The position numbers and the translations under genes are program-made. The notes beneath the pieces are model-generated. The model was not told where the DNA came from. It did not search any database and was given only the letters and a program-made list of their open reading frames with translations. From a virus: a stretch of DNA of 25,968 nt. Each line of letters begins with the position of its first letter. Position 1 is the first letter of the stretch. Location of the stretch: positions 1-25,968 of the IMG/VR virus record IMGVR_UViG_3300046694_000182, one strand, 5' to 3'. Positions 1 to 6,927 of the stretch are shown piece after piece.

Positions 1-14
1 TCTGGACAAATCTC
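1..14. repeat. Terminal direct repeat, left copy
   Basis: The first 14 bases, TCTGGACAAATCTC, are identical to the last 14 bases of the window (25955-25968). A chance match of this length exactly at both ends is very unlikely. It means either an assembly overlap of a circular molecule (unique length 25,954 bp) or a cohesive-end sequence represented at both ends. It is shorter than a usual k-mer overlap, which leaves the cos explanation open. Confidence 0.85.
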
Positions 15-84
15 TCCCCTAGGGTCGCCGCAGACGGTGCCTGGCTGGTCCCCGTCCACTGCGGGCCTGGAGACCCTAGGGGAG
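14..84. other. Putative cos-region inverted repeat
   Basis: CTCCCCTAGGGTC at 14-26 and GACCCTAGGGGAG at 72-84 are perfect 13-bp inverted copies, and each arm carries the palindrome CCCTAGGG. The pair lies beside the contig end, immediately 5' of or inside the start of the terminase gene and just after HNH across the junction. In cos phages the packaging site is usually next to terminase genes and contains symmetric terminase-binding sequences. The cos assignment is inference; the repeat itself is seen directly. Confidence 0.5.
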
Positions 85-1665
85 TCAAACAAGTTGCCTG
101 GGGCAACGGTTGGTCTGTTCGGTTCGATCGAATCCCGGTTAGTTGCCGAAGGCACCGAACCTGACCCGATTACCCCGGGTCCGTCCGATAGCGTCTGGGA
201 TCAGTGCCCGTGGCTGGATGATCTGCGGGAGGTGCCGAAGGATGCGAGCTGGCCCCGGCTGATGACGGGGCCGCACCCGCAGGCGGTGGACAGCTACGGC
301 GCGGAGGCGACGAAGTGGTTGCGTGAGGCAACGGGTTTGCGGCTGCGTTGGTGGCAAGAGCTGTGGATCACGCGGGCGTTGGAGCATGACGCTGACGGCG
401 CGCTGGTGTGGATCGACGTTTTGACTTCTACGGCGCGGCAGGTCGGCAAGTCGGTGTGTGTGCGGGGTGTGGCGTTGTGGCGGCTGCACCAGGCTGGGAG
501 GTTCGGTGGGGAACAGTTGGTGCTGCACACCGGGAAGGATCTGCCGGTGTGCAAGGAGGTGCAGCGGCCGGCGCGGGTGTGGGCCCGGGCGCATGCCGGC
601 TACGGGGTGCGGGAGTCGAACGGCTCGGAGGAGATCTCGACTGACGACGGCTCGCGGTGGCTGGTGCGGGGCAAGGGTTCGGTGTACGGCTACGCCGCTT
701 CGGTGGGGTTGGTGGATGAGGCGTGGGGTGTCGCGTCGGAAGTGGTTGAGGACGGGATCGAACCGACGCTTGGGGATCGTTGCTCAGCGCAACTATGGTT
801 GATCTCGACTGGGCATCGCCGGGCGTCGTCGCTGTATCCGTTGCGTAGGGCAACGGCTATCGGGGAAATGGGCGAGCCGTCCACGACGCTGATGATCGAA
901 TGGTCCGCACCGCGTACGGCGAGCATCGATGACCGGGAGGCGTGGCGGCTCGCGTCGCCGCACTGGACCCCGAACCGGGCGCGGCTGCTGGAGTCGAAGT
1001 TGCGGCGTGCTGAGCGTGGCGTGTCAGACGACCCGGACGAAGACGACCCGGTGGAGGCGTTCCGCAGTCAGTGGCTGAACATTTGGCCGGCGCGGCGGGA
1101 GGCGCTGACCGGCCGCGACGAGCCGCTGGTGACCGACCCTGACCTGTGGTCGCAGGCCAGCAACCTGTACGCCGAGCTGCCCGAGCGGCTGTACATCGCG
1201 GTTGAGGACTGGTTCGGGATCGGCGCGGCGGCGGCGGTGGCCGGGGTTTGTGACGATGGCCGGATCATGGTTTCGGGTGCGACGTTCCACGACCGGGGCG
1301 AGGCGTGTGCGTGGGCGGCGTGGATGGCCAGGTCGCATCCGCACTCGGTTTTGTTGCTGGGGGCAAGCATTGCCGATGATGAGGCGGTGGCGCAGATCGA
1401 CGTGGCTGCGACCGAGACACGCGGCCGGGCGGAGACACGGCAGGCGCTGCCTAAGGTCCGGGAGCTGGTGAACGCCGGCCGGGTGACCCATGACGGCGGC
1501 ACCGAGCTGACGACGCAGATCGTCGGGATGCGGGTACTGCCAGGCTCGGAGGGAGGCCTGTCAGTGTCTCCCCGGTCGCCGCGCTCCGACCTGGCCCGGT
1601 CCGCTGCCTGGGCTGTCCACGCGGTTGCGACGCAGCCGGTGCCGCTACCTTTCTTCGCGTATTAG
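37..1665 (+). CDS. terL: Terminase large subunit (ATPase/nuclease)
   Basis: This is the motor that drives DNA into the prohead and cuts it into genome units. From a GTG at 37 it is 542 aa. A Walker A motif, ARQVGKS, lies at residues 133-139 with K138, and the Walker B strand GLVDE has D227/E228. The second half, from about residue 385 (the IAVEDW segment), fits the RNase H-like nuclease domain with acidic residues after hydrophobic strands. The start is uncertain. The frame is open to base 1 and, if the ends are joined, continues from the HNH frame with no stop. TTG at 94 has a better-placed ribosome binding site (AGGGGAG, 78-84) than GTG 37. The portal gene follows after 16 bases. No separate small terminase was recognised. 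Perfect and one-mismatch copies of the 15-bp dyad lie in the gene at 93, 142, 318 and 840. Confidence 0.9.
   Translation: MPGWSPSTAGLETLGESNKLPGATVGLFGSIESRLVAEGTEPDPITPGPSDSVWDQCPWLDDLREVPKDASWPRLMTGPHPQAVDSYGAEATKWLREATGLRLRWWQELWITRALEHDADGALVWIDVLTSTARQVGKSVCVRGVALWRLHQAGRFGGEQLVLHTGKDLPVCKEVQRPARVWARAHAGYGVRESNGSEEISTDDGSRWLVRGKGSVYGYAASVGLVDEAWGVASEVVEDGIEPTLGDRCSAQLWLISTGHRRASSLYPLRRATAIGEMGEPSTTLMIEWSAPRTASIDDREAWRLASPHWTPNRARLLESKLRRAERGVSDDPDEDDPVEAFRSQWLNIWPARREALTGRDEPLVTDPDLWSQASNLYAELPERLYIAVEDWFGIGAAAAVAGVCDDGRIMVSGATFHDRGEACAWAAWMARSHPHSVLLLGASIADDEAVAQIDVAATETRGRAETRQALPKVRELVNAGRVTHDGGTELTTQIVGMRVLPGSEGGLSVSPRSPRSDLARSAAWAVHAVATQPVPLPFFAY
93..107. repeat. Perfect GTTGCC-NNN-GGCAAC dyad
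   Basis: GTTGCC TGG GGCAAC, a perfect 6-bp dyad with a 3-bp centre. It overlaps the alternative terminase start TTG at 94, with AGGGGAG just upstream. It is one of five perfect copies in the window. Confidence 0.7.
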
Positions 1666-1681
1666 ATGCCGGAGGCAACGA

Positions 1682-2890
1682 ATGGCAACTAGAGCCGACG
1701 TGGCGAGGCGGTCGCGGGCGCTGCCACGGGTAGCCGGCCGGCAGCACACCAGGATGTTGCCTCGGGCAACGTTTGCCACCTTGCTCGGGGAACTGCCGCC
1801 GGTCGGAATGTTGCCCCCGGCAACAGAAGCTGAGGTGATGAGCCTCCCGCCGTTCGGGCGTGGCGTGGCCCTGCTCGCCAACGCGGTCGCCTCGACAGAG
1901 TGGTACGCAGCGAAGTGGGATGCCGACCTGGGTGTGTCGGTGCGGCTGCCAGACCAGCCGGCTGTGTTGGCCGACCCCGACCCGTACACGACCGCCTGGC
2001 ACTACAAGTGGGCCGCGACCGAAGACGGGATCCTGTGGGGCAACCACTTCGCGCTGTACGGGGAACCGGACTACCGCACGCTGCGGGCCGGCTGGCTGGT
2101 GCCGATCGCTGCCGACTCGGTGTGGATCCTGCAGGACAACGTCAACCCTGCGGTCTGGCAGTGGGTGGTTGGTGGGATCCTGTTCGACCCCGACGAGCTG
2201 CTACATGTTGCCTACGGCAACCGTTCCGGCGAAGTGTTGGGCCGGGGTGTGCTGTCGCAGTACGGCGAGTGGCTCGGTGGAGTCGTCGCGGGCGAGGCGC
2301 ACTCAGCCGGGTACTACTCCGGTGGCGCGCTGCCGCCCGCTGTCATCACGTCCCCGCAGATCCTGACCCAGCCGCAGGCCGATGAGCTGAAAGCCAAGTG
2401 GTGGTCGATGGCCAGCACCCGGGAACCGGTGATCCTGCCGTCCGGGTACACGCTGACCCCGATCGTCAGCAACGCCGAACAAGCCCAACTGGTGGAGTCC
2501 CGCACGTGGAACGCCGAGCTGGTTGCGATGCTGCTGGGGATCCCGCCGTGGAAGCTCGGGCTGCAGGGCCCGACCATGACCTACAGCAACGTTGAAACGG
2601 CAGACATCGATTTCGTTCGTGACTCGGTGGACCGCTACGCCCGGCCGCTGTCGGCCAGCTACACGAAGTGGCTCATGCCGCGTGGCATCGAAGTGATCTG
2701 GAACTATGCCGGCCGGATGCGGGCCGACGCGAAAGGGACCGCCGAAGTGCTCGCCGCGCTGGTCGGTGCGGGGATCCTCACCGCAGACGAAGCCCGGTCG
2801 GTGCTCAACCGTCCCCCGCATGCCGCCGCGATCTCGGCAGGGTCTACGCCGGCCGGTGTGCCGGAGCTGACACCCGGCGCGGTCCGATAG
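1682..2890 (+). CDS. Portal protein, HK97-like
   Basis: This gene encodes the dodecameric ring at the head vertex through which DNA enters and leaves. It is 402 aa from ATG 1682. That start is chosen because GGAGG at 1671-1675 sits six bases upstream and the gene then follows the terminase stop closely. An upstream in-frame start at 1625 would overlap terminase without such a site. The family signature is the segment around residues 280-315, LLGIPPWKLGL followed by TYSNVE and a Phe-Val-Arg helix; this matches the conserved 'GVPP..LG......YSN.E' region of HK97 portals. The N-terminus contains two unusual MLPxAT peptides, both encoded by perfect copies of the dispersed 15-bp dyad (1756 and 1810). 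The prohead protease follows after 12 bases. Confidence 0.93.
   Translation: MATRADVARRSRALPRVAGRQHTRMLPRATFATLLGELPPVGMLPPATEAEVMSLPPFGRGVALLANAVASTEWYAAKWDADLGVSVRLPDQPAVLADPDPYTTAWHYKWAATEDGILWGNHFALYGEPDYRTLRAGWLVPIAADSVWILQDNVNPAVWQWVVGGILFDPDELLHVAYGNRSGEVLGRGVLSQYGEWLGGVVAGEAHSAGYYSGGALPPAVITSPQILTQPQADELKAKWWSMASTREPVILPSGYTLTPIVSNAEQAQLVESRTWNAELVAMLLGIPPWKLGLQGPTMTYSNVETADIDFVRDSVDRYARPLSASYTKWLMPRGIEVIWNYAGRMRADAKGTAEVLAALVGAGILTADEARSVLNRPPHAAAISAGSTPAGVPELTPGAVR
1756..1824. repeat. Two perfect GTTGCC-NNN-GGCAAC dyads
   Basis: Copies at 1756-1770 (centre TCG) and 1810-1824 (centre CCC) are 54 bp apart inside the 5' part of the portal gene. Both are read in the same frame as Leu-Pro-X-Ala-Thr. 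A one-mismatch copy (GATGCC GGA GGCAAC, 1665-1679) overlaps the portal ribosome binding site just upstream. Confidence 0.7.
2207..2221. repeat. Perfect GTTGCC-NNN-GGCAAC dyad
   Basis: GTTGCC TAC GGCAAC inside the portal gene. It is read in a different codon phase from the upstream copies (Val-Ala-Tyr-Gly-Asn), which argues that the DNA or RNA sequence, not a peptide, is what is repeated. Confidence 0.7.
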
Positions 2891-2902
2891 GGAGACGATG
2901 CA

Positions 2903-3490
2903 ATGAATCTCACGGTGCAACGCTCGTTTGAACCCGAGCTGATGGACGTGGCCGAAGGCCGAACGCTGATGCTGCGGCTGGTGCCGTACGGGGTGCCGAC
3001 CATGGTGCGTGACATGACCCCGGCCGGCGACTGGGGCCGGCCGTACCGGGAAGGGTTCGACCCCGGGGCCATGTCCGAAGCCATCGGGAATCACGTCACC
3101 GAACGGATGAGGATGGCGCTGACCGCCGGGCATTCCGATGACCCGTGGCGCGACGTGGGCCGGGCCACCGAGCTGACCGAGGATGACTCGGGCGCGTACG
3201 GCGCGTTTGTGGTCGATGAGTCAAGCTTCGGGGATCACCTGTTGGCGAAGGTGCGAACCAGGCAGTGGCGTGGCGTGTCCGTCAAGGCCGTTGTCAGGGC
3301 CAGCCGGAAAGATGCTGACGGCATCGTGTGGCGCACCAAGGTGCATCCGATTCACGCAGCGATCACCGAGCACCCGGCATACATTGATGCGCAAGTCCTG
3401 GCGCTGCGTGCGCTGAGCAGTGGATCCGCCACCCCGTTGCTTGACGCATGGCTGGACAAGTACCCGTTGCCCGATGCAACATCTACCTAG
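2903..3490 (+). CDS. Prohead protease, HK97 (U35) type
   Basis: This serine protease trims scaffold domains of the capsid during head maturation. It is 195 aa. The expected catalytic pair is visible: His77 in AGHSDDPWRDVG and Ser126 in WRGVSVKA. Near residues 152-160 the TEHPAY segment corresponds to the conserved 'xxPAY' end of the fold. ATG 2903 is preceded by GGGAGA at about 2890-2895. It lies between portal and major capsid, the canonical position. The length is normal for the family. The last codons cover a one-mismatch dyad copy at 3466-3480. Confidence 0.92.
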   Translation: MNLTVQRSFEPELMDVAEGRTLMLRLVPYGVPTMVRDMTPAGDWGRPYREGFDPGAMSEAIGNHVTERMRMALTAGHSDDPWRDVGRATELTEDDSGAYGAFVVDESSFGDHLLAKVRTRQWRGVSVKAVVRASRKDADGIVWRTKVHPIHAAITEHPAYIDAQVLALRALSSGSATPLLDAWLDKYPLPDATST

Positions 3491-3627
3491 TACGCCGCAC
3501 CCCTAGAGGCAACCGGTATCGCGATGCACCACGAGCCTAGGTCGCTCGCCACCCATCGCCCGGAAGTAAGACCCATGGCACCCGGCTGATCCCTACCCTT
3601 CTGTCTGGATCATTGCCGGGAGCAACC
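3491..3627 (+). promoter_or_regulatory. Capsid gene leader, no gene seen
   Basis: This is a 137-base gap, unusually long for the tightly packed late region. It contains an in-frame TTG at 3613 and, at 3612-3626, the imperfect dyad ATTGCC GGG AGCAAC, which also forms the ribosome binding site (GGGAG, 3618-3622) of the capsid GTG start. A capsid-specific promoter or leader would be expected here, but no convincing -35/-10 pair was found. Confidence 0.35.
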
Positions 3628-4863
3628 GTGAGCGCGTACCTGCAGCAACTGACCGAAAAGGCCGACGAGATCACTCGCGGCATCGTGGAGATCGAAGAGG
3701 CTGCGGCGAACGAAGGCCGCGACCTCACCGAAGATGAGTCGCTGGCCATCGCCCGTGAGGACGCAGAGCGCGACAAGCTGCTGCCGGTGATCGAGCGGCA
3801 CCAGGAGCTGGCGAACAAGGCCGCGAAGGTCGCCACCATCCGGGCGCAGGTCCCGACCCGGCCGACCGCGATCCGGGTCAACGAGCCGCCGCCGCAGTAC
3901 GACATCTGCAGGGAGTTCCCGTCTGCCGGCCACTACGCGGCCACCCTGCACCGGGCGCTGGTGAAGAAGGATCCGGAGGCCATCGCCGCGATCGAACGGG
4001 CCACGGCGCACCAGACGACCGACGATAACCCGGGCATCATCCCCCGGCCGATCGTTGAACCGCTGATCAACCTGCTGGACGGTTCCCGGCCGCTGATTGC
4101 CTCAGTCCCCAATCACCCGGCCCCGGCGATGAAGTTCGACCGGCCGCGTGTGGACCAGCACGTAGAGGTGCAGAAGCAGACGGCAGAGAAGACCGAGACC
4201 GCCTCGCAGGAAATGAAGATCAACCCGGTGGCTGTGTCGCTCGACACGTGGGCCGGGCACGTCAACATCTCCAAGCAAGATCTGCGCTGGAGCCAGCCGA
4301 GCATCCTGCAGGTCATTTTCGATGACTTCACCCGCATGTACGGCCGGCGCACCGACAACGACGCGTGTGCAGAGTTCCCGGCCGCGATCACCGCCACCGC
4401 TCCGCTGGTGGACTACTCGATTGCTGCCGTAGACAAATTCCTGCGGGACGCTGCCGGCGACATCCTCACGATCTCCAACGATGCCGTCATTGACACCATT
4501 TGGATGAGCACCGACGTCTGGTCTGGTCTGGGCGGATCCCGCACCAGCACCGGGATCCCGGCGTTCAACCTGCCGTTGACCGGTGGCGGCGACGTGCTCG
4601 GTCTGAAGCCGGTGCTGGATCCGCACTTTGCTCCGCAGACACTGATCGTCGGGCTTGCGGAGGCGGCTGAGTTCTGGGAGGACATCGAAGGATTCCTGAC
4701 TGTGGACGAGCCGAACGTGTTGGGCCAGCTCGTGGGCTACGCCGGGTACTGCGATTTCGTTGTGCTGCAGCCGGCCGCGTTCCTGAAGGCCAGTGGGCTT
4801 CCGGTGCCGACCGGGGCCGGGGCCGCTGCGGCCGACGAGTCCAAGCGCTCGCCGCGCCGGTAA
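3628..4863 (+). CDS. Major capsid protein, HK97 fold
   Basis: This is the main shell protein. It is 411 aa from GTG 3628, chosen for GGGAG five to six bases upstream; TTG 3613 is the in-frame alternative. Residues 1-75 are strongly charged and predicted helical (LQQLTEKADEITRG, then ESLAIAREDAERDKL). This fits the N-terminal delta/scaffold domain removed by the protease in HK97-type heads. The remainder has the alternating short-strand composition of the HK97 fold, with a 'ISKQDLRWSQPS' segment typical of the E-loop-to-P-domain region and a long spine helix with FDDFTRMYGRRTDN. It follows portal and protease, as expected. Confidence 0.9.
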   Translation: MSAYLQQLTEKADEITRGIVEIEEAAANEGRDLTEDESLAIAREDAERDKLLPVIERHQELANKAAKVATIRAQVPTRPTAIRVNEPPPQYDICREFPSAGHYAATLHRALVKKDPEAIAAIERATAHQTTDDNPGIIPRPIVEPLINLLDGSRPLIASVPNHPAPAMKFDRPRVDQHVEVQKQTAEKTETASQEMKINPVAVSLDTWAGHVNISKQDLRWSQPSILQVIFDDFTRMYGRRTDNDACAEFPAAITATAPLVDYSIAAVDKFLRDAAGDILTISNDAVIDTIWMSTDVWSGLGGSRTSTGIPAFNLPLTGGGDVLGLKPVLDPHFAPQTLIVGLAEAAEFWEDIEGFLTVDEPNVLGQLVGYAGYCDFVVLQPAAFLKASGLPVPTGAGAAAADESKRSPRR

Positions 4864-4876
4864 CGGCAGAGACGCC

Positions 4877-5203
4877 ATGACGACCCGGCCAGATCTGGCG
4901 GAGGTTCGCGCCTACATGCGGTTGCCTGTGGCAAGCGTGTCGGACGTGGACCTCCAACGGATCTATGACGCGGCAGTGGAGGATGAGGCAGCCCGGTGCA
5001 CCGTGCCGGCCGACCCGGCCGCGTACCCGCCGGCACTGGCCATGGCGTTTATGCGGATGGTTCAACGTGAGGTCGCGCTGAAGAATATGCCGCTGGGGAT
5101 GATGGGCCCCGACGCAGCAGAGTTCTCACCAACCCGGGTGCCGTGGCTCGACAGCCAGATCGAATATCACCAGCGCGCCTACCGCCGGATGGTGCTCGGA
5201 TGA
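4877..5203 (+). CDS. Head-tail connector (gp6-like adaptor)
   Basis: A 108-aa protein in the slot directly after the major capsid gene, where HK97-type phages encode the adaptor that docks on the portal. It is mostly helical: an N-terminal helix with LAEVRAYMRL, the AEDEAAR-like helix around residue 36, then a long helix from about 52 (PPALAMAFMRMVQREV). This is the usual adaptor pattern. ATG 4877 has only a weak upstream GCAGAG, but other in-frame starts lie inside the capsid gene. The stop overlaps the next start (ATGA). Function is mainly from position and fold pattern. Confidence 0.7.
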   Translation: MTTRPDLAEVRAYMRLPVASVSDVDLQRIYDAAVEDEAARCTVPADPAAYPPALAMAFMRMVQREVALKNMPLGMMGPDAAEFSPTRVPWLDSQIEYHQRAYRRMVLG

Positions 5204-5565
5204 TCCGTGACGATATCGCCGCTGTGCTGTCCACCGTGGAGGTTGCCTGGGGCACCGAAACGGTTCCCGTCAGCGGATTCCCCTATGAGTTGGAACCGGG
5301 GAGCTGGCAGGCGTGGTCCGGTTGGCCGGTGTGGCGCGACACGACCTGGCTGAATGCCTGCGTTGACCAGCACCGCTGGTATGTCTACGTGGTCGTCCCC
5401 TCCGGCACACCCGACACGGTTGCGGTGGCCGAAGACTCGCTACGTGAACCGTGCCGGCTGGCACTGACGAAAGTGGGTCACGTCGAACTGGTCGAACCTG
5501 CCTCACTGGTTGCCGTTGACAACAGCGCCACCATGCCCGCGCTTCGCTACACACTCAGCACGTAG
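5200..5565 (+). CDS. Probable head closure or tail terminator protein
   Basis: A 121-aa protein translationally coupled to the connector by an ATGA overlap and followed by the tail tube gene. The N-terminal helix (IRDDIAAVLSTVEV) and the alternating strands around residues 60-72 (RWYVYVVVPSG) and 93-103 fit a small head closure/tail terminator fold. No diagnostic motif was recognised, so the role is inferred from gene order. A one-mismatch dyad copy (GTTGCC TGG GGCACC) is at 5242-5256 and another at 5509-5523. Confidence 0.6.
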   Translation: MIRDDIAAVLSTVEVAWGTETVPVSGFPYELEPGSWQAWSGWPVWRDTTWLNACVDQHRWYVYVVVPSGTPDTVAVAEDSLREPCRLALTKVGHVELVEPASLVAVDNSATMPALRYTLST

Positions 5566-5577
5566 GGAGATACGTCG

Positions 5578-6066
5578 ATGCCTCCGAAGGTAACCAAGCT
5601 AGGTCCGGGCACACTGACTGTCGGTCCGACCGCCAGCGTCATGGACGTGTCCTGCCAGGTGCAGAACGCGGTAGTCGCGTGGTCGGCCGACACCGAAGAC
5701 GACCTGAAGGTGTTGTGCGGCGACACGGTGCCCGGTGCCCGCAACTACAGTTCAACGATCTCCGGCACCATGCTGGAGGATCTCGACACGGGCGGGTTCG
5801 TTGAATACACGTGGACCCACAAGGGTGAAACCGTGGACCTGACCTACACGCCCAACACTGAGCAAGGCGCGACAGTCACCGGCCAGATCGTGCTGGATCC
5901 GCTGGACGTGGGATCGACCGAGGACTACGGCACGAACATGGCGAGCGATTTCGAATGGGCGTTCGTCGGAGATCCGACGTTGGTCGCTGGCACCCCTGGT
6001 GGCGCTGCCGCCGCCGCCGCCGCGCCGGAGTCCGTCGCTAAGAGCATGAAGGCTGCGGCACGGTAG
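5578..6066 (+). CDS. Major tail (tube) protein
   Basis: This protein polymerises around the tape measure to form the tail tube. It is 162 aa, ATG 5578 with AGGGAGA upstream. The sequence is rich in beta strands with typical tube-protein elements: a start with LGPGTLTVG, a central EYTWTHKGETVDLTYTP stretch and a C-terminal half with VTGQIVLDPLDVGS. It ends in an Ala-rich, low-complexity tail (GGAAAAAAAPES). Its position between connectors and chaperone supports the call. It is short for the family but within range. Confidence 0.78.
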   Translation: MPPKVTKLGPGTLTVGPTASVMDVSCQVQNAVVAWSADTEDDLKVLCGDTVPGARNYSSTISGTMLEDLDTGGFVEYTWTHKGETVDLTYTPNTEQGATVTGQIVLDPLDVGSTEDYGTNMASDFEWAFVGDPTLVAGTPGGAAAAAAAPESVAKSMKAAAR

Positions 6067-6069
6067 CCC

Positions 6070-6450
6070 ATGCCCGGCCCCATCGTGCGTGTCGAAGGTG
6101 CGAGGCAGCTCCGGGCCACACTCCGCAAAGCCGGAGACGACCTGGGAGACATGCAACGTATCCACGCCACCGTCAGCCGCATCGTGGCGGCACGAGCGGC
6201 CAGCAACGCACCGAAGGTGTCCGGTGCCCTCGCCGGGTCCGTACGCGGCTCACAGGCCAAGACACGGGCGATTGTGCGGGCCGGTGGCGCTCGTGTCCCG
6301 TACGCCGGCCCGATCCACTGGGGCTGGCCACGGCGCAACATCGCTGCGACCTTCTTCGCCAGCCGGGCAGCCACCGACACCGAGCCGACCTGGCTGCAGT
6401 ACTACATGCGGCAGGTCAAGCAAGTCATTGCCACAGTCAAAGGAAAGTGA
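6070..6450 (+). CDS. HK97 gp10-like tail completion protein
   Basis: A 126-aa basic protein starting three bases after the tail tube stop. Diagnostic features are the central SGALAGSVRGSQAKTRAIVRAG segment split across a strand pair and the following VPYAGPIHWGW. Both match the pattern 'tGrL..sv....t...a.v..g....Yap..e.G' of the HK97 gp10/tail-completion family. In that family the protein sits at the head-tail joint. The order here (after, not before, the tube gene) is a little unusual. The C-terminal helix (WLQYYMRQVKQVI) is typical. Confidence 0.72.
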   Translation: MPGPIVRVEGARQLRATLRKAGDDLGDMQRIHATVSRIVAARAASNAPKVSGALAGSVRGSQAKTRAIVRAGGARVPYAGPIHWGWPRRNIAATFFASRAATDTEPTWLQYYMRQVKQVIATVKGK

Positions 6451-6456
6451 GAAGCC

Positions 6457-6771
6457 GTGTCTGATGTGAAGCTGACCGCGCCACGCATCCGGGTGCTGCG
6501 CGGCGACCCTGCCTCGCCCGAGATTCTGGAGCTGCAGACGATCCACGTCGATCTCGTGATGTGGGACCGGACCGCGCAGCGCCAGAAGTGGCCGGCCGCG
6601 CAGGATGCCCCGGTGATGTGGGCCGGGTTCGTGGCGTGGCACGCCGCGAAGCGAACCGAAGCGATCCCCGCCGATGAGACATACGAACGGTGGGAGAAGA
6701 CGATCCTGGAGGCCGTTGCTGTAGGCACCGAAGATGCGGACCCTACCCAGCCGGGTCCCGAGCCCGACTGA
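6457..6771 (+). CDS. Tail assembly chaperone, upstream frame
   Basis: A 104-aa acidic helical protein (GTG start, AGGAAAGTGAGAAG upstream) located just before the tape measure gene. This is the universal position of the lambda gpG-like chaperone that coats the tape measure during tail assembly. It has WDRTAQRQKWPAAQ and WAGFVAWHAAKR segments with the conserved aromatic spacing common in actinophage versions. The C-terminal end overlaps, from 6678, an open -1 frame that continues to 6920. This is the usual arrangement for programmed frameshifting into a longer gpGT-like product. Confidence 0.75.
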   Translation: MSDVKLTAPRIRVLRGDPASPEILELQTIHVDLVMWDRTAQRQKWPAAQDAPVMWAGFVAWHAAKRTEAIPADETYERWEKTILEAVAVGTEDADPTQPGPEPD

Positions 6772-6788
6772 TCTGTGAGCTGGCTGTC

Positions 6789-6920
6789 ATGTCGGAGCGT
6801 GTCATACCGGAGCCGCACTGGTGGGACGTGGACGACGCGACACTGGCGACAGTGCTGGAGCTGCTGGCCGAACGTGCAGAGGCGCAGGACCGTGAGACAC
6901 GAGCACTGAAACGGAAGTGA
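6789..6920 (+). CDS. Tail assembly chaperone, downstream (-1) frame segment
   Basis: This is the short frame that ends seven bases before the tape measure start. Standing alone from ATG 6789 it is 43 aa (WWDVDDATLATVLELLAER then a charged end). There is no good ribosome binding site at that ATG. The same frame is open back to 6678, inside the upstream chaperone gene, so it is more likely reached by -1 ribosomal slippage between 6678 and 6771. No classical X-XXY-YYZ heptamer is evident there; GGGTCCCGA near 6754 is the nearest candidate and is poor. Confidence 0.55.
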   Translation: MSERVIPEPHWWDVDDATLATVLELLAERAEAQDRETRALKRK

Positions 6921-6927
6921 GGATCTG

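Noticed and set aside
2303-3133. Long minus-strand open frame opposite portal and protease
   Set aside because: Antisense shadow of strongly supported portal and protease genes in high-GC DNA; composition Gly/Arg/His-rich without motifs.
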